A DNA stretch of 64,000 nucleotides from Diphasiastrum complanatum (GCA_029204225.1 CM055110.1:48653024-48717023), one strand, 5' to 3'; positions 36,409-47,503 are shown, numbered from the stretch's first letter. The notes: generated by a model not told the origin, from the sequence alone. Program-made: numbers and translations.

Positions 36409-36671
36409 GAAATTGATGCAGTTAGCTAGTTTTGCATGCAAAAATTGGCAATAGGCCAAAATGTTATGATGAAGATATTAAACAAGGTGATCGATATATC
36501 ATGAGAAAGTTTGCCTTATGGATGTGCTCAAACTCATAGGACTGAGACCTCAACTTTTAGCAATTTTTCATAAGGCATCTAAATCTTGCAACTAGGCTAA
36601 GTTAGGATCCTACCTTAGTGTTCTAACCCTTTTGACATATGGAGGGCTGCTCACCATCTACATGTTACACC

Positions 36672-37185
36672 CTACAGTTTGTTTGGTCGAAAGGTAAATG
36701 TAACAAGTGGATAGGCCTCGGTGGATGCGGATGCTGGCATTACTGCATCATAAACCAATTGAAAGTGTGTTTGATCAGTGCTTTCTTTGTATGTTGTTCT
36801 AAATGCCCATAGTGCAGCATGTAACTCATACTCCCAATTAGATCTGCTAGCTTCAACTGTTTTCGTGATCACCCTACACAAGATCTTACTGGACAACTTT
36901 GCCTGCCCATTACCGCAAGGATAATAAGGTGTGCTGAATCGATGGATCACAAAGAGTTCCTCCAACAGGACTTTAATGGTCTCATTGATGAAATGGCTTC
37001 CACGATCGCTGACTATCTCCACCGGGCAATTGAAGTGCACAGTAAAATTTCATACAGGAATTTGGCGCTTGCTCAAGCATCAACTGTTCACACTGCCTTG
37101 GCTTCTACCCACTTGGTGAGATAATCCGTAGCCAATCCTCACTTTTCAAATGGTGCTTGAGCTAGGACTAGATGTGGATTGAGTA
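36672..37185 (-). pseudogene. Ty3/gypsy integrase core fragment
   Basis: Reading leftward: ATDYLTKWVEAKAV near 37110 (first Asp, then a stop), VEIVSDRGSHFINETIK (second Asp) and YYPCGNGQAKLSSKIL. At the last motif the catalytic Glu of GQAE is replaced by Lys. VEASRSNWEYELHAALWAFR and QLVYDAVMP follow. The Val-Glu-Ala-Ser-Arg-Ser-Asn-Trp-Glu stretch is shared with G1, so it is the same lineage. Both ends are truncated. Confidence 0.85.
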
Positions 37186-37189
37186 CGTA

Positions 37190-37858
37190 GTTTTTATCCG
37201 CTATTGTTGTGCTCTCATAATTTGATTTGTACATGCTACTTACTGAATCAATCTATCTTCTTATTGCATTCAGTATTACGTCAGAATGTATACCTCGCTG
37301 TAGTCATTTGTAACTGATAAATCTCTTATTGCTTCGTCTGATCTGTTGAATACTTCAATGCTACAATATTCTATACAACACTTCTTACTTTGAAATTGTT
37401 TGGCTACAAAACCACTTTAGTACTAACGATTTAAAACTTAGTTGTTAAAATAGTGAATGTGACTTTTGTCATCATAGCTTTGTTCAATTATTGATAAGCA
37501 TAGTCATGCACTAGGAAAGAAGGCTTATTTTGTTGCACTCGATAATTCGTTCACATATTTTGAATTATCAAATTGTCATTCCTTCTTTCTATTTGTGAAT
37601 AAACTATCGAGTGGAGTAGAATAAGACGTCTTTCCTAGTGCATGACTACACCTATCAATGATTGAACAAAGGTATAATTAAGTCACATTCAATCTTTTAA
37701 CAACTAACTTTAAAATTGTTAGTACTAAAGTGATCTCATAGTCACACAATTATAGAATGTAACGTGATATATATATATGTATATATTAATGTGTGTGTGT
37801 GTGTATATACAATATTTCAACATTCAAGTATTCAACATAACAGGCGAAACTATAAGAG
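37190..37858. repeat. Head-to-head copia LTR fragments forming a long hairpin
   Basis: 37193-37370 matches 29397-29560, and 37395-37530 resembles about 50745-50890, so this is LTR sequence. From 37324 to 37560 the DNA is the left arm, and 37591-37858 is its reverse complement, with a 30-bp loop. The right arm has a TA/TG microsatellite expansion at about 37765-37812. Landmarks in both arms are cactttagtactaac and tagtcatgcactagg with its complement. Confidence 0.8.
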
Positions 37859-37860
37859 AT

Positions 37861-38212
37861 TACATGGCTTGCCATGTGGCAAACCCCAAGCTTGCATGAT
37901 TTGCCATGTGGCAACCTACGATAAGCTTGGTATATAGTAGTCCTACAACGCAAGTCCATGGTAGGCCTGCATGGCTTGCCACATGACCATTCCCAAGCCT
38001 ACTTGGTTTTCCATGTGGCAGGCCTACGTGGCTTGCCATGTGGCAACCTTCAAGGCCTATGTGGCAGGGCCTGGTTAGCTTGCCATAAAAGCCTATAGTG
38101 GTCATACATGGCTTGCCATGTGGCAAACCCCAAGCTTGCATGACTTTCCATGGGGTAGGCCTACATGGCTTGCCACATGGTAGTCTACGAGAGGCTTGGT
38201 AGATGGCATACC
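37861..38212 (-). repeat. CATG-palindrome dispersed repeat (copy 3, inverted)
   Basis: Its reverse complement is colinear with 6308-6618 unit by unit, for example ctaccaagcctctcg, atggaaagtcatgcaagctt and gggaatggtcatgtggc. The shared AT-rich tail continues into the hairpin at 37805-37860. Confidence 0.88.
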
Positions 38213-38739
38213 TGGTTAGATTATTCTCCTACTAATCGACTAATCGACATTTTAATCTTCGTCCAGCTCATTATCCATACTTGCAGTTCCTTGTGTCTCT
38301 TGTGCTTGATCGACAAGGTGATATTGTGTTGTTCACTCTCCCATGCTACTCCTATGTTGAGGATGTTGTTGGTTCCTTCATTAGAGGAGTTCTAAATCTA
38401 AAAAAGACCCTTTGTAACGATTCCTTTTATATTTTTTCTCGATTTTTATTTACACATGGACCAATCAAAACACTCAAATTTGAAATCTACGTAACGTAAC
38501 TTTTTGAGTCCACATTTTGATTCCACACTAAAAATGGCATAACTTTTTAGTGGTAAGTCCGAATTTAGCAAAGTTTGGCGCATTGGAAAGCGCTCGATCA
38601 GGGCTTTCCAATGATATGTTAGATGACATACTTCTGAGCTATGATTAAAACGTTATATCAAGTCAAAAGTATGAGTGTTATAATATTTTAATAATATAAA
38701 CTACATCTTGCACAAATTCTTAAAGGGTCTTTTTGGAGC

Positions 38740-39100
38740 TCAAAACTCCTCTAATGTGTAGCCCGCATAATACAAGGACTCTTTTGTTGTTGGTTCCGGT
38801 TCTAAATTGATCCATTCTACCAGAAAGCTCTTTGCTTGTGGTGCAATCCGTAGGAACTTTTCGAGGGATAAGTTCATTTTGCTAGCCAATAGACTTGTGA
38901 GCAATTCTATTTGTGGAACTTCAAGCTCTCCCATCTGGAATGGTATTTCTCGATGGTGCAAGCAGTCATTGAGATATGTTCTTAATGGTAAGCCTACGAA
39001 TGGTGCTGGAAATTTTGAGACTTGATATTTTTCCGGTTTCTCCTTGGCTTGTGCAGCTTCCTCTGCCTGGGCCTCCTATATTCAATGACATATTCTCTGG
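38740..39100 (-). pseudogene. Unrecognised retroelement-like coding fragment
   Basis: The minus-strand frame reads AEEAAQAKEKPEKYQVSKFP, PFVGLPLRTYLNDCLHH, then LLTSLLASKMNLSLEKFL and a stop at 38740. It looks like a polyprotein linker region, but no domain can be named. Copia element 1 is inserted about 40 bp upstream of this region. Confidence 0.35.
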
Positions 39101-39139
39101 TATTGTCATCCTTCTTCCCTTGCATTAGGATATGGTTCT

Positions 39140-39794
39140 TGTGAAAATTGTCAACATTTCCTAGCTAGTTTGAGGCCTAAATTGGCTAAAATTGTAAATA
39201 GTTTTGGTTCTGGAGTTTCACACGTGTGAACCAGGCCACAATGTTTTTATTTACTGTATTTTTTCAGTATGATGAAGTTTCAAACTTCATACCCTTCAAA
39301 ATGAGACCATTTTGATGTATTTTGGTCATATAAGCCATTTTTAACTATTTTTCCTATATAGGGAATATCTAGGGTCAAGTACCTTCTAGAGAGAGGAGAG
39401 AGAGTCATCTTCCTCATCCATAAATAGTAGGGAAGTCGTGGAGAACAGGTTGGAGAAACCTTTTGTATGCTTCATTGAGATCAATAGATCATTGTCATTG
39501 TTTCTTCCTCCATTGAGAGCATTGTTGTGTGTATTGTCTTCAAGCTATTGTGTATGATCTTAGGTGCTTTCCAAAAGTGATAGGCTGATGTATTATGGAC
39601 TGTATAATGCTATTTTGGGCCGCACTTGATGTTTATGGAAGTTTCCATTTGTGATAAATGCTTTTTGATCAAGTTCTTTGCATTCTAGGTAGCATAGAAT
39701 GTGTTGCCAATTCCTAGCTTATGTAGTTTGGAGTGCAAGCATTCAAGCCAATGATCTTGGAGTTTAGATCCACTTAGGATCTGTATTTTTCACA
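39140..39794 (+). repeat. 5' LTR, element 1
   Basis: 655 bp. It contains the palindrome TTCACACGTGTGAA at 39217-39230 and a weak TATA-like site (cctatataggg near 39353, or cataaatag near 39418). Confidence 0.97.
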
Positions 39795-39807
39795 TGGTAT
39801 CAGAGCT
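39795..39807 (+). promoter_or_regulatory. Primer-binding site, element 1
   Basis: TGGTATCAGAGCT immediately follows the LTR and is complementary to the 3' end of plant initiator methionine tRNA. Confidence 0.95.
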
Positions 39808-40310
39808 GGTTGGCTTCTATTTACAGTAAGTATTCCATTTTTGGTGATATTTGGATGTTTGATCAAGTTCTAGCATGATTTTGCATTGCTTTGTTGATCA
39901 AATCTTACTAACCTTTGTTTTGTGAGTTGAACTTGTGGATCAAAAGCATATTTCAGGTCTATTGAAGATCAGAGGCTGAAAAGAAACTATTTTGGATCAG
40001 ATCATAACACCTAATCATTTGTGATTGTGAGGCTTGTGCATATTCAATACTAACAATGTTCTTTTCAATCCTATTGTTGACAATCTCCATTCTTGGATGA
40101 ACACTCTCCTTAAGTGGATGAAACTTCTCCTTAAGTGGATGACAAATGCTCTTTTGAGTGAGTTGTAATTCTCCTAAAGGCTGAGCAAAGCTCCCATTTG
40201 GATGAAAGATCCCCTTTTTTGGGTGAACATATTGTAAGCTCCATTGTGAAGAGCATATTGTAAAGATTGTCATCAATTTTGGCATAAATTTTGGTGTACT
40301 TTGTTGAGCA

Positions 40311-40930
40311 TGTAAGTAACTCTCCTTATGTAATTTGATTGGAGCATTTGCTGGAAGGTGTTAACCATTATGCAAGTGTGTTTTCAGGTTCTTAACAGGT
40401 TGAGGAACATTCTCATGTGAAGTGATCTTAGATCTACATCTAAACACCAAGATTTGACAAGATAGTGAAGCTAGTCTTGTGATTCACTAAGTGTGCTCAT
40501 TCATTCACCTCTAAATCTTGTATTTATCACTTGCTGGAGTTTATAAACTTTTAGAAGTGTGGTTTACATGTGGTTTTACAGGTTGAATCAATATCTTAGT
40601 GTGTTGATCATATGTTGATCAAGTTTGTTCATTACTAGGTAATCTTGGCATCCTAGTTTTGGGTATTTTCTAAGAATGCAAGTAACTCTTCACACCATAA
40701 CTTGATTTGGTCACTTGCTGGAAAGTTTGAGAGCTTAAGCAAGAGTGTGTTCAGGTTGGTTTGATTTTGTAATCCATTCTTAGTGTGTGCAAAGTGTTGC
40801 ATGTGTTTCAATCTTCCTTTCTATGCTTGGAAACCATCTAGGTTCAAGATAGAAGTGTTTTAGGGTCCTAAATCTTCATAGATCTCTTTATCTATCATTT
40901 GTTGAGAGAAAAGTGAGTGCTAAGTGCTTT
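40311..40930 (+). repeat. Degenerate ~183-bp tandem repeats in element 1 leader
   Basis: The phrase (c)ttgctgga occurs at about 40348, 40530 and 40714, with a weaker ttgttgaga near 40899, so spacing is 182-185 bp. Each of the first three is followed 35-50 bp later by a caggtt site. Two are preceded by aagtaactct. The untranslated leader (39808-40966) has no long frame. Confidence 0.65.
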
Positions 40931-40966
40931 AGGACAAAACCTAAAAGTTGAAGAAACATTAGAATC

Positions 40967-43900
40967 ATGGCTTCCAATGGTGGGATCAAGCTAGAGTCTA
41001 GTGAAAGGTTGAGTTCATCAAACTACTCTACTTGGAAAGTGAGGATGGAGTCCTTACTTGAGTTGAATGAACTCATGGACATAGTTGCAGAAATTGAAGA
41101 GAGACCTCTCACACTTCAAGAGCAACAAAGGTTTGATAAGAAGGCCAAAAGGGCTCTTCATATCATTAAAATGAATGTTACAAATGAACTTCTCAAGGAA
41201 GTTGGAAAGTGTCAAAGTGCAAGTGAGGCATGGAATGCCTTAAAGAAGCTCTTTGAATCAAAGTCCACATCTAGGGTATTGACCCTAAGGAGACAAATAT
41301 TTTCTAGTAGGCAAAGAGAGGGTGAAAGTGCTCATGCATTTATCTTGAGAGTTAAGTCCCTAAGTGATGATTTAGCATGCATTGATGAGAACATAAAAGA
41401 TGGTGAAATAGTCCAAGTTATGTTGAATGGTTTGCTAAATGAACATGCTAACCTTGTGCAAAGTTTTGCCATTCAAAGAGTCTTGCCAAGTGTGGTTGAC
41501 TTGCAAGAAATCTTATTGGCTGAAGAACATAGGTTGCAATCAAAGCTTGATGGTGCATCCTTGCAAGGTGGAGGTGAAGAGGCTTTCTTCACAAAAGGCA
41601 AATTCAAGGGCAAAGGTAAAGGCAAAGGGAAATGGTCCAAAGGTGGTAACTTTGATCATGATGATCACTCTTCCTCTTCCTCTTCTACTAAGAACAATAA
41701 GTCAAAGTTCAAGTGCTTTTATTGTGGGATAAAAGGTCATTTTGCAAATGAATGTTATAAGAAGAAAAGAGAGCAAGGAGAGAGGCAAGGAAATCTTACA
41801 ATAGATGAGGAAGAACATAACACATGTGAATCACTTGTTATGACTTCAAGTTTGTTAGCCAACATAGATGATAATGATCCTTGGTGGATTGATAGTGGAG
41901 CCTCATCTCACATGACAAGACATAAGGAATACTTTACATCCTTATTGTCTTATGAGGGAGAAGGTAACATCATCTACACTGCAAATGATGGTCAATGTGA
42001 CATCAAAGGCATAGGCACTATTCCTATTTCCCTTTCAACAAATAGGAAAGCAAATCTTGAAAATGTCTTGTACATTCCTTCAATCACTAAGAATTTGCTT
42101 AGTGTAAGTCAAATGATTGACAAAGGACTTGATGTGGAGTTCATTGGAGATGCATGTTTGATAAGTAAATGTGGATCCTTGATTGCTCAAGGTAGGAGGC
42201 ATGGTAAACTTTTCAAGCTTGATGCATGTGTGATCTCTAATCATGAAGGATGTATGGCTAGGGAGCAATTGACAAACCAAGAAGTTTGGCACAAGAGGTT
42301 GGGCCATCCCAACTTCAAATCTTTGGAGGTAATGGCAAAGAAAGAGCTTGTTCTTGGTCTCCCTAAAAGTCTTGTTGCAAACAATAGTGTTTGTGAACAT
42401 TGTGCCTTGTCCAAATCTCATAGACTTGCTTATTCTAGATCTACTTCTAGATCTAAAGAAGCTTTTCAACTTGTGCATTCTGATATTCATTCTTCTAGTA
42501 CAACTAGCAATGGTGGGGCAAAGATGTATGCAACTTTCATTGATGACTTTAGTAGGTATACTTGGATCTATCTTCTTAAAAGTAAGGATGAAGTGTTTGC
42601 TGCATTTGTCAAGTTCAAGAATGAAATGGAAAACCAATTCAATACAAAGATCAAATGCTTAAGATCTGATAATGGAGGGGAATACACCTCAAATAGGTTC
42701 AAAGACTTTTGTATAGCACATGGGATTAAGAGGGAGATGTCTAGTCCTAGGACTCCACAACAGAATGGAGTGGCCGAGAGGAAGAATAGAACCCTTTGTG
42801 AATGTGCCAAGGCAATGAGACTACATGCTAATCTTGCTAAGTCTTTTTGGGGGGAAGCTTTAGCATGTGCTAACTATCTATGTAATAGATGGACAAGTGC
42901 TTCCTTGGATGGTAAAACTCCTCATGAGGTTCTTTATGGTAGAAGGCCGAGTGTCAAGCATTGTAGGATCTTTGGATGTACATGTTTTGTCAATATCACA
43001 CTTGATGATAGAACTAAAGAAGATCCTTCATCAAAGAAGGGTGTGTTTGTTGGCTATAGTGAAGTAAGCAAGGCTTACAAAGTGTACATTCCTTCTACAA
43101 AGAAAGTTGTCATAAGTAGGGATGTCATCTTTCATGAAGAGAATGTTTCCAATGTTGTTGATGTTGATGTTGATGTGCCTACTAATCATCATGATGTGCA
43201 AGATGTCTTGGATGAAGATGGAGATGCCACTCCAAAGCAAACTTCAAGGAAGACTCAAAGGCAAAGGGCTAAGCCATCAAGGCTAACCTATGATAAAAAA
43301 GGAAAGCAAGTGGTGGACAACTCTAACTTTGTTTTTCTTACCTCTTTTGATGAACCAACTTGTGTAGGTGAAGCAATTCAAAAGAAGGAATGGATCCAAG
43401 CCATGGATCATGAGCATCAAGCACTCATCAAAAGCAACACATGGAGGTTGGTAAAGCTTCCAAAGGACAAGAAGGCAATTGGTTGTAAGTGGATCTTCAA
43501 GATCAAGACAAATCAAGATGGATCAATCAACAAGTACAAGGCAAGGTTGGTGGCAAAGGGGTATGCTCAAGAATATGGTATTGACTATGATGAGACCTTT
43601 GCACCCGTGGCAAAGATGGTAACTATTCGAATCCTAATCTCTCTTGCAACTCTTTATGATTGGGATATGTGGCAAATGGATGTTACTAATGCCTTCTTGA
43701 ATGGTGATCATGAAGAAGATATTTACATGGAGCAACCCGAGGGCTATGTTTCACATGATGAGCCTAATCATGTGTGCTATCTCCAAAAGAGTTTGTATGG
43801 GCTAAAGCAAGCACCAAGGAGTTGGTATGCTAAGCTCAATTCCTTCTTACTTTCTCAAAACTTTGTTATGAGTGAGTATGATCATTCTCTCTACTTTAGA

Positions 43901-44920
43901 TTGAATGAAAATGATATCACTTTACTTTTGATCTATGTTGATGACATTATCTTAAGTGGTGGTAACAATCTAGATATAGATGAAATCAAGATGGCACTCA
44001 AAAGAGAGTTTGAAATTCAAGATCTTGGTAAACTTCATTATATCTTAGGAATAGAGATTATTAGAACTTCTAAATCTACATTCATATGTCAAGAAAAGTA
44101 TGTTAACTCTATTCTAAAAAGGTTTCATATGGAAGATTGTAAAGTTGTTTCTACTCCTATGGAATCAAATGTAAAGCTAACTACAAGAAGTAATGAAAGA
44201 TCCTTCAAGGACATTACTCTCTATAGAAAGCTAATAGGATCTCTTATATGGTTAACCATCACAAGACCTGATCTAAGCTTTGTGGTTGGTAAACTAAGTC
44301 AATTTATGCAAGATCCTAGTGAGGCTCATTGGAAGCTAGGAAAGAGAGTACTTAGATACATCTCAGGATCTAGAGATTTTGGCATCTTGTATGGAGGTAC
44401 TACACCTAACCTTTGTGGATTTTCAGATTCAGATTTTGCAGGTGATCAAATGGATAGGAAGTCAACAAGTGCCTTTGCAATCTATCTTGGAGATGGAGTG
44501 GTCTCATGGCTATCAAAGAAGCAACCAACTATCTCTCTATCTTCCACCGAAGCCGAGTACAAGGCATTAACAACATGCACCAAGGAGATTCTTTGGATCA
44601 AGAGGATGTTATTGGATCTTCACTTGCTGGAACCAGAGAAGACTCCAATCATACTTTGTGATAACCTTTCAGCCCAAAGCTTGGCAAGCAATCCTGTTTT
44701 TCATGCAAGGAGCAAGCACATTGAGATTGCTCACCATTTTGTGAGAGATCAAGTCATTGCCAAAGAGGTGGAGCTTCAACATGTCTCTTCAAAGGAGTGT
44801 GTGGCTGATATCTTCACCAAACCATTGGGAAAGGACCTATATTTAATGCATAGATCTAATCTTGGAATGTGCTCAAAGACTATGTTGAAACTAGCATCCA
44901 ATGTTGAAGAGGGAGTGTGA
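40967..44920 (+). CDS. Copia Gag-Pol polyprotein, element 1 (1317 aa)
   Basis: One intact frame holds all domains in copia order. Gag begins with TWKVRMESLL and has a zinc knuckle CFYCGIKGHFANEC at 250-263, preceded by a Lys/Gly-rich stretch. Protease has DSGAS with Asp309. Integrase has the HHCC region (VWHKRLGHPNFKSL to CEHC) and catalytic D506, D568 and E604, exact D-35-E spacing, plus PQQNGVAERKNRT. Reverse transcriptase has YVDD at 990-993. RNase H has SDSDFAGD and SSTEAEY (Glu1195). Integrase before RT places it in Ty1/copia. No disabling change is seen. The end VEEGV is encoded by the polypurine tract, and the stop TGA is bases 3-5 of the 3' LTR. It is about 70 percent similar by eye to element 2. 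The lineage within copia was not assigned. Confidence 0.97.
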   Translation: MASNGGIKLESSERLSSSNYSTWKVRMESLLELNELMDIVAEIEERPLTLQEQQRFDKKAKRALHIIKMNVTNELLKEVGKCQSASEAWNALKKLFESKSTSRVLTLRRQIFSSRQREGESAHAFILRVKSLSDDLACIDENIKDGEIVQVMLNGLLNEHANLVQSFAIQRVLPSVVDLQEILLAEEHRLQSKLDGASLQGGGEEAFFTKGKFKGKGKGKGKWSKGGNFDHDDHSSSSSSTKNNKSKFKCFYCGIKGHFANECYKKKREQGERQGNLTIDEEEHNTCESLVMTSSLLANIDDNDPWWIDSGASSHMTRHKEYFTSLLSYEGEGNIIYTANDGQCDIKGIGTIPISLSTNRKANLENVLYIPSITKNLLSVSQMIDKGLDVEFIGDACLISKCGSLIAQGRRHGKLFKLDACVISNHEGCMAREQLTNQEVWHKRLGHPNFKSLEVMAKKELVLGLPKSLVANNSVCEHCALSKSHRLAYSRSTSRSKEAFQLVHSDIHSSSTTSNGGAKMYATFIDDFSRYTWIYLLKSKDEVFAAFVKFKNEMENQFNTKIKCLRSDNGGEYTSNRFKDFCIAHGIKREMSSPRTPQQNGVAERKNRTLCECAKAMRLHANLAKSFWGEALACANYLCNRWTSASLDGKTPHEVLYGRRPSVKHCRIFGCTCFVNITLDDRTKEDPSSKKGVFVGYSEVSKAYKVYIPSTKKVVISRDVIFHEENVSNVVDVDVDVPTNHHDVQDVLDEDGDATPKQTSRKTQRQRAKPSRLTYDKKGKQVVDNSNFVFLTSFDEPTCVGEAIQKKEWIQAMDHEHQALIKSNTWRLVKLPKDKKAIGCKWIFKIKTNQDGSINKYKARLVAKGYAQEYGIDYDETFAPVAKMVTIRILISLATLYDWDMWQMDVTNAFLNGDHEEDIYMEQPEGYVSHDEPNHVCYLQKSLYGLKQAPRSWYAKLNSFLLSQNFVMSEYDHSLYFRLNENDITLLLIYVDDIILSGGNNLDIDEIKMALKREFEIQDLGKLHYILGIEIIRTSKSTFICQEKYVNSILKRFHMEDCKVVSTPMESNVKLTTRSNERSFKDITLYRKLIGSLIWLTITRPDLSFVVGKLSQFMQDPSEAHWKLGKRVLRYISGSRDFGILYGGTTPNLCGFSDSDFAGDQMDRKSTSAFAIYLGDGVVSWLSKKQPTISLSSTEAEYKALTTCTKEILWIKRMLLDLHLLEPEKTPIILCDNLSAQSLASNPVFHARSKHIEIAHHFVRDQVIAKEVELQHVSSKECVADIFTKPLGKDLYLMHRSNLGMCSKTMLKLASNVEEGV
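44906..44915 (+). promoter_or_regulatory. Polypurine tract, element 1
   Basis: GAAGAGGGAG abuts the 3' LTR and would prime plus-strand synthesis. It also encodes the last residues of Gag-Pol. Confidence 0.9.
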
Positions 44921-45570
44921 AAATTGTCAACATTTCCTAGCTAGTTTGAGGCCTAAATTGGCTAAAATTGTAAATAGTTTTGGTTCTGGAGTTTCACACG
45001 TGTGAACCAGGCCACAATGTTTTTATTTACTGTATTTTTTCAGTATGATGAAGTGTCAAACTTCATACCCTTCAAAATGAGACCATTTTGATGTATTTTG
45101 GTCATATAAGCCATTTTTAACTATTTTTCCTATATAGGGAATATCTAGGGTCAAGTACCTTCTAGAGAGAGGAGAGAGAGTCATCTTCCTCATCCATAAA
45201 TAGTAGGGAAGTCGTGGAGAACAGGTTGGAGAAAACTTTTGTATGCTTCATTGAGATCAATAGATCATTGTCATTGTTTCTTCCTCCATTGAGAGCATTG
45301 TTGTGTGTATTGTCTTCAAGCTATTGTGTATGATCTTAGGTGCTTTCCAAAAGTGATAGGCTGATGTATTATGGACTGTATAATGCTATTTTGGGCCGCA
45401 CTTGATGTTTATGGAAGTTTCCATTTGTGATAAATGCTTTTTGATCAAGTTCTTTGCATTCTAGGTAGCATAGAATGTGTTGCCAATTCCTAGCTTATGT
45501 AGTTTGGAGTGCAAGCATTCAAGCCAATGATCTTGGAGTTTAGATCCACTTAGGATCTGTATTTTTCACA
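44916..45570 (+). repeat. 3' LTR, element 1
   Basis: 655 bp, two mismatches to the 5' LTR. It carries the palindrome at 44993-45006 and the gag-pol stop codon at 44918-44920. Confidence 0.97.
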
Positions 45571-45778
45571 GTTCTGTGGCCAAAGGTTAATCATCTAACA
45601 ATGATACTGAAGAGGGTGGGGATGGTGCCACTCCCTTCCAGTTTTGGGCTCACGTAACCACTAACACTGGGACATGGAGAATTGGAAATTTCTATGGCAC
45701 TTGCCTTGGAGCTGCTGTTGTTTGCATGTGAACCTCAAGGGAGGGCTTCCCTACAATCTTTAGACCCATAAACTTATA

Positions 45779-46451
45779 GTCTTTACTTTTATATAGAACA
45801 AGTCTTGAATCATCTTGAATGAAATCAAACTTAGGCTTGAAAATAAAATTTGAAAACAATGAATCACATAAATTCATGCACAAAATTATTCACATGTAGC
45901 AGATGCATTGAGGGGTCAAGATAGGGGACCTCCCCCCCCCAGAGGATATCTTTTTACTATGCAAAACCAATTGGCCTTTTCCAATTACATATACATTGGA
46001 TCTCCAAAAGGTCATAAAAAGTGGGACATGAACTTGGTTCCTTTCAATGGACTTGTTTCCAGATCTAGCTTATCAAAAGCATAAAAATTTCTTTATAAAA
46101 TTTAATTCTCTCAACGTGCAATGATGAAGAATTCTAGAAACTTGACATGCAACTGGAAATAAGCAAACTACAGGTTACATGCAAAGCCAATCATCAGAGT
46201 AATGCACACATGCAAAAGTTTAGAAGAACTTAATGCATGCATGCATCCAATTTTTGGTGTGTTTGGTAGTTGAAGTCATGGATCAAGATCATAAGATCAT
46301 TATGGACAATTCTTGACCTGTGGAAGGCCGAGTATGGGTGAAAAAAGAGCTTTGTTTTATAATAAATGAGTTGCTGGATTTTTGGTAGTAGTGGGTCGAG
46401 TTGGAGGAATGAGCCAGTTTAGTTTATGATGAAATGGATAGTGAAAAAGGA

Positions 46452-46512
<61 letters not shown>

Positions 46513-47503
46513 AATAGGATTTGAGATTCCAAAGCCTCCGATCCAAATTTGGCATAACCTCCTTGAGCCAAAGCTTCAACCTCCTTCTCCAAAGCACCTA
46601 CACACAATAACAAACAAAATGAAAGAACTAGAGAGCATAATCTTGGAATCCTCATGGTAGGGGGGCACATTTCTTCTTATATAGAGGTGGAGAAGCATTC
46701 CAAAGTGAGTGAGGTGTCAAGTACAAGTGCATGAGATGTGGGGAATAGTCCAAATGAACTAAAGATGAAGTGGAATGGATGGGTGAGGTATATATGTTTG
46801 TGGGAGTGAATGGGTGAGGTGTACAAGTTTGTAGGAGTTGTTAGGATGAATAGGAAGGTGAAGTAAGGTTGTAGGAGGATGCCCCATTCAAGGTGTAAAA
46901 TAGCCTAGAAGCCATGTGACAAGGTAGGAGGAAGTAGTTGGCGCAAGGTTTACACTTGGCTTCTTCTTACATATGGATTTTCATTTTCACAACTCTGGAA
47001 TTCATCCCACGTGCAAACTTACTAGGGAAAGAACCAAAGTATATGCCCATCTTATTTTGCATAATAATCAATAATTCATTGACACCTTTTTTCTAGAGGT
47101 TGCCCATCCTCAATCATGGTGGATAAGGTCAATAGGGTGATCAGTCCCTTGGCCTAGTCCCAATCTTTAAAGACTCCTCAGAGCCTTCATTATATACTTA
47201 GAAATAAGCCTTCTTTATAGACTCCTCCAAGCCTTCATTACATACTTAGAAATAAGCCTTCTTTGTTAACAATGTTTAGCTTAAAAAGAATCTTGTTCTT
47301 GTTCTTGTCCTTAAAACACTTTCATGAGTACTTGCACATATCTTCAAAGAAAGGTCAGTCCTTAAGTCTAGAAGGCTTCTTATTCTTGTTCTTGTTCTTC
47401 AGGCACTTTCATGAGTACATGCACATACCTTCAAAGAAAGGTTTATTTTCATACCATTAGACATGGCTCATAAAAGGTTCTTAGTTCTACAAGTAGTAAT
47501 ATC
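45779..47503 (+). repeat. Segmental duplication copy B (partner 1-1870)
   Basis: It matches copy A throughout but is shorter, mainly because the GA run is shorter. It starts about 210 bp after element 1. 45571-45778 is flank with no recognised feature; the matching flank of copy A lies outside the window. Confidence 0.92.
46454..46509 (+). repeat. (GA)28 microsatellite
   Basis: The counterpart of the 105-unit run at 667-876. Confidence 0.97.

Larger units (their letters stand above)
39140..45570 (+). mobile_element. Complete Ty1/copia retrotransposon, element 1 (6431 bp)
   Basis: Two 655-bp LTRs (39140-39794, 44916-45570) start TGTG and end CACA and are flanked by the 5-bp target duplication GTTCT (39135-39139, 45571-45575). 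The primer site follows the 5' LTR directly. A single intact gag-pol frame ends in the 3' LTR. The LTRs differ at two positions by eye (39279 T / 45055 G and 39459 C / 45235 A). The element is thus young and structurally autonomous. Confidence 0.97.

Noticed and set aside
39959-40285. 108-codon minus-strand frame with His-Pro repeats
   Set aside because: It lies in the untranslated leader of element 1 and mirrors short direct repeats (cttaagtggatga); no support as a gene.
42080-42637. 185-codon minus-strand frame inside element 1
   Set aside because: Shadow of the intact Gag-Pol frame on the plus strand; no motif of its own. The same applies to 56135-56416 and 57534-57851.
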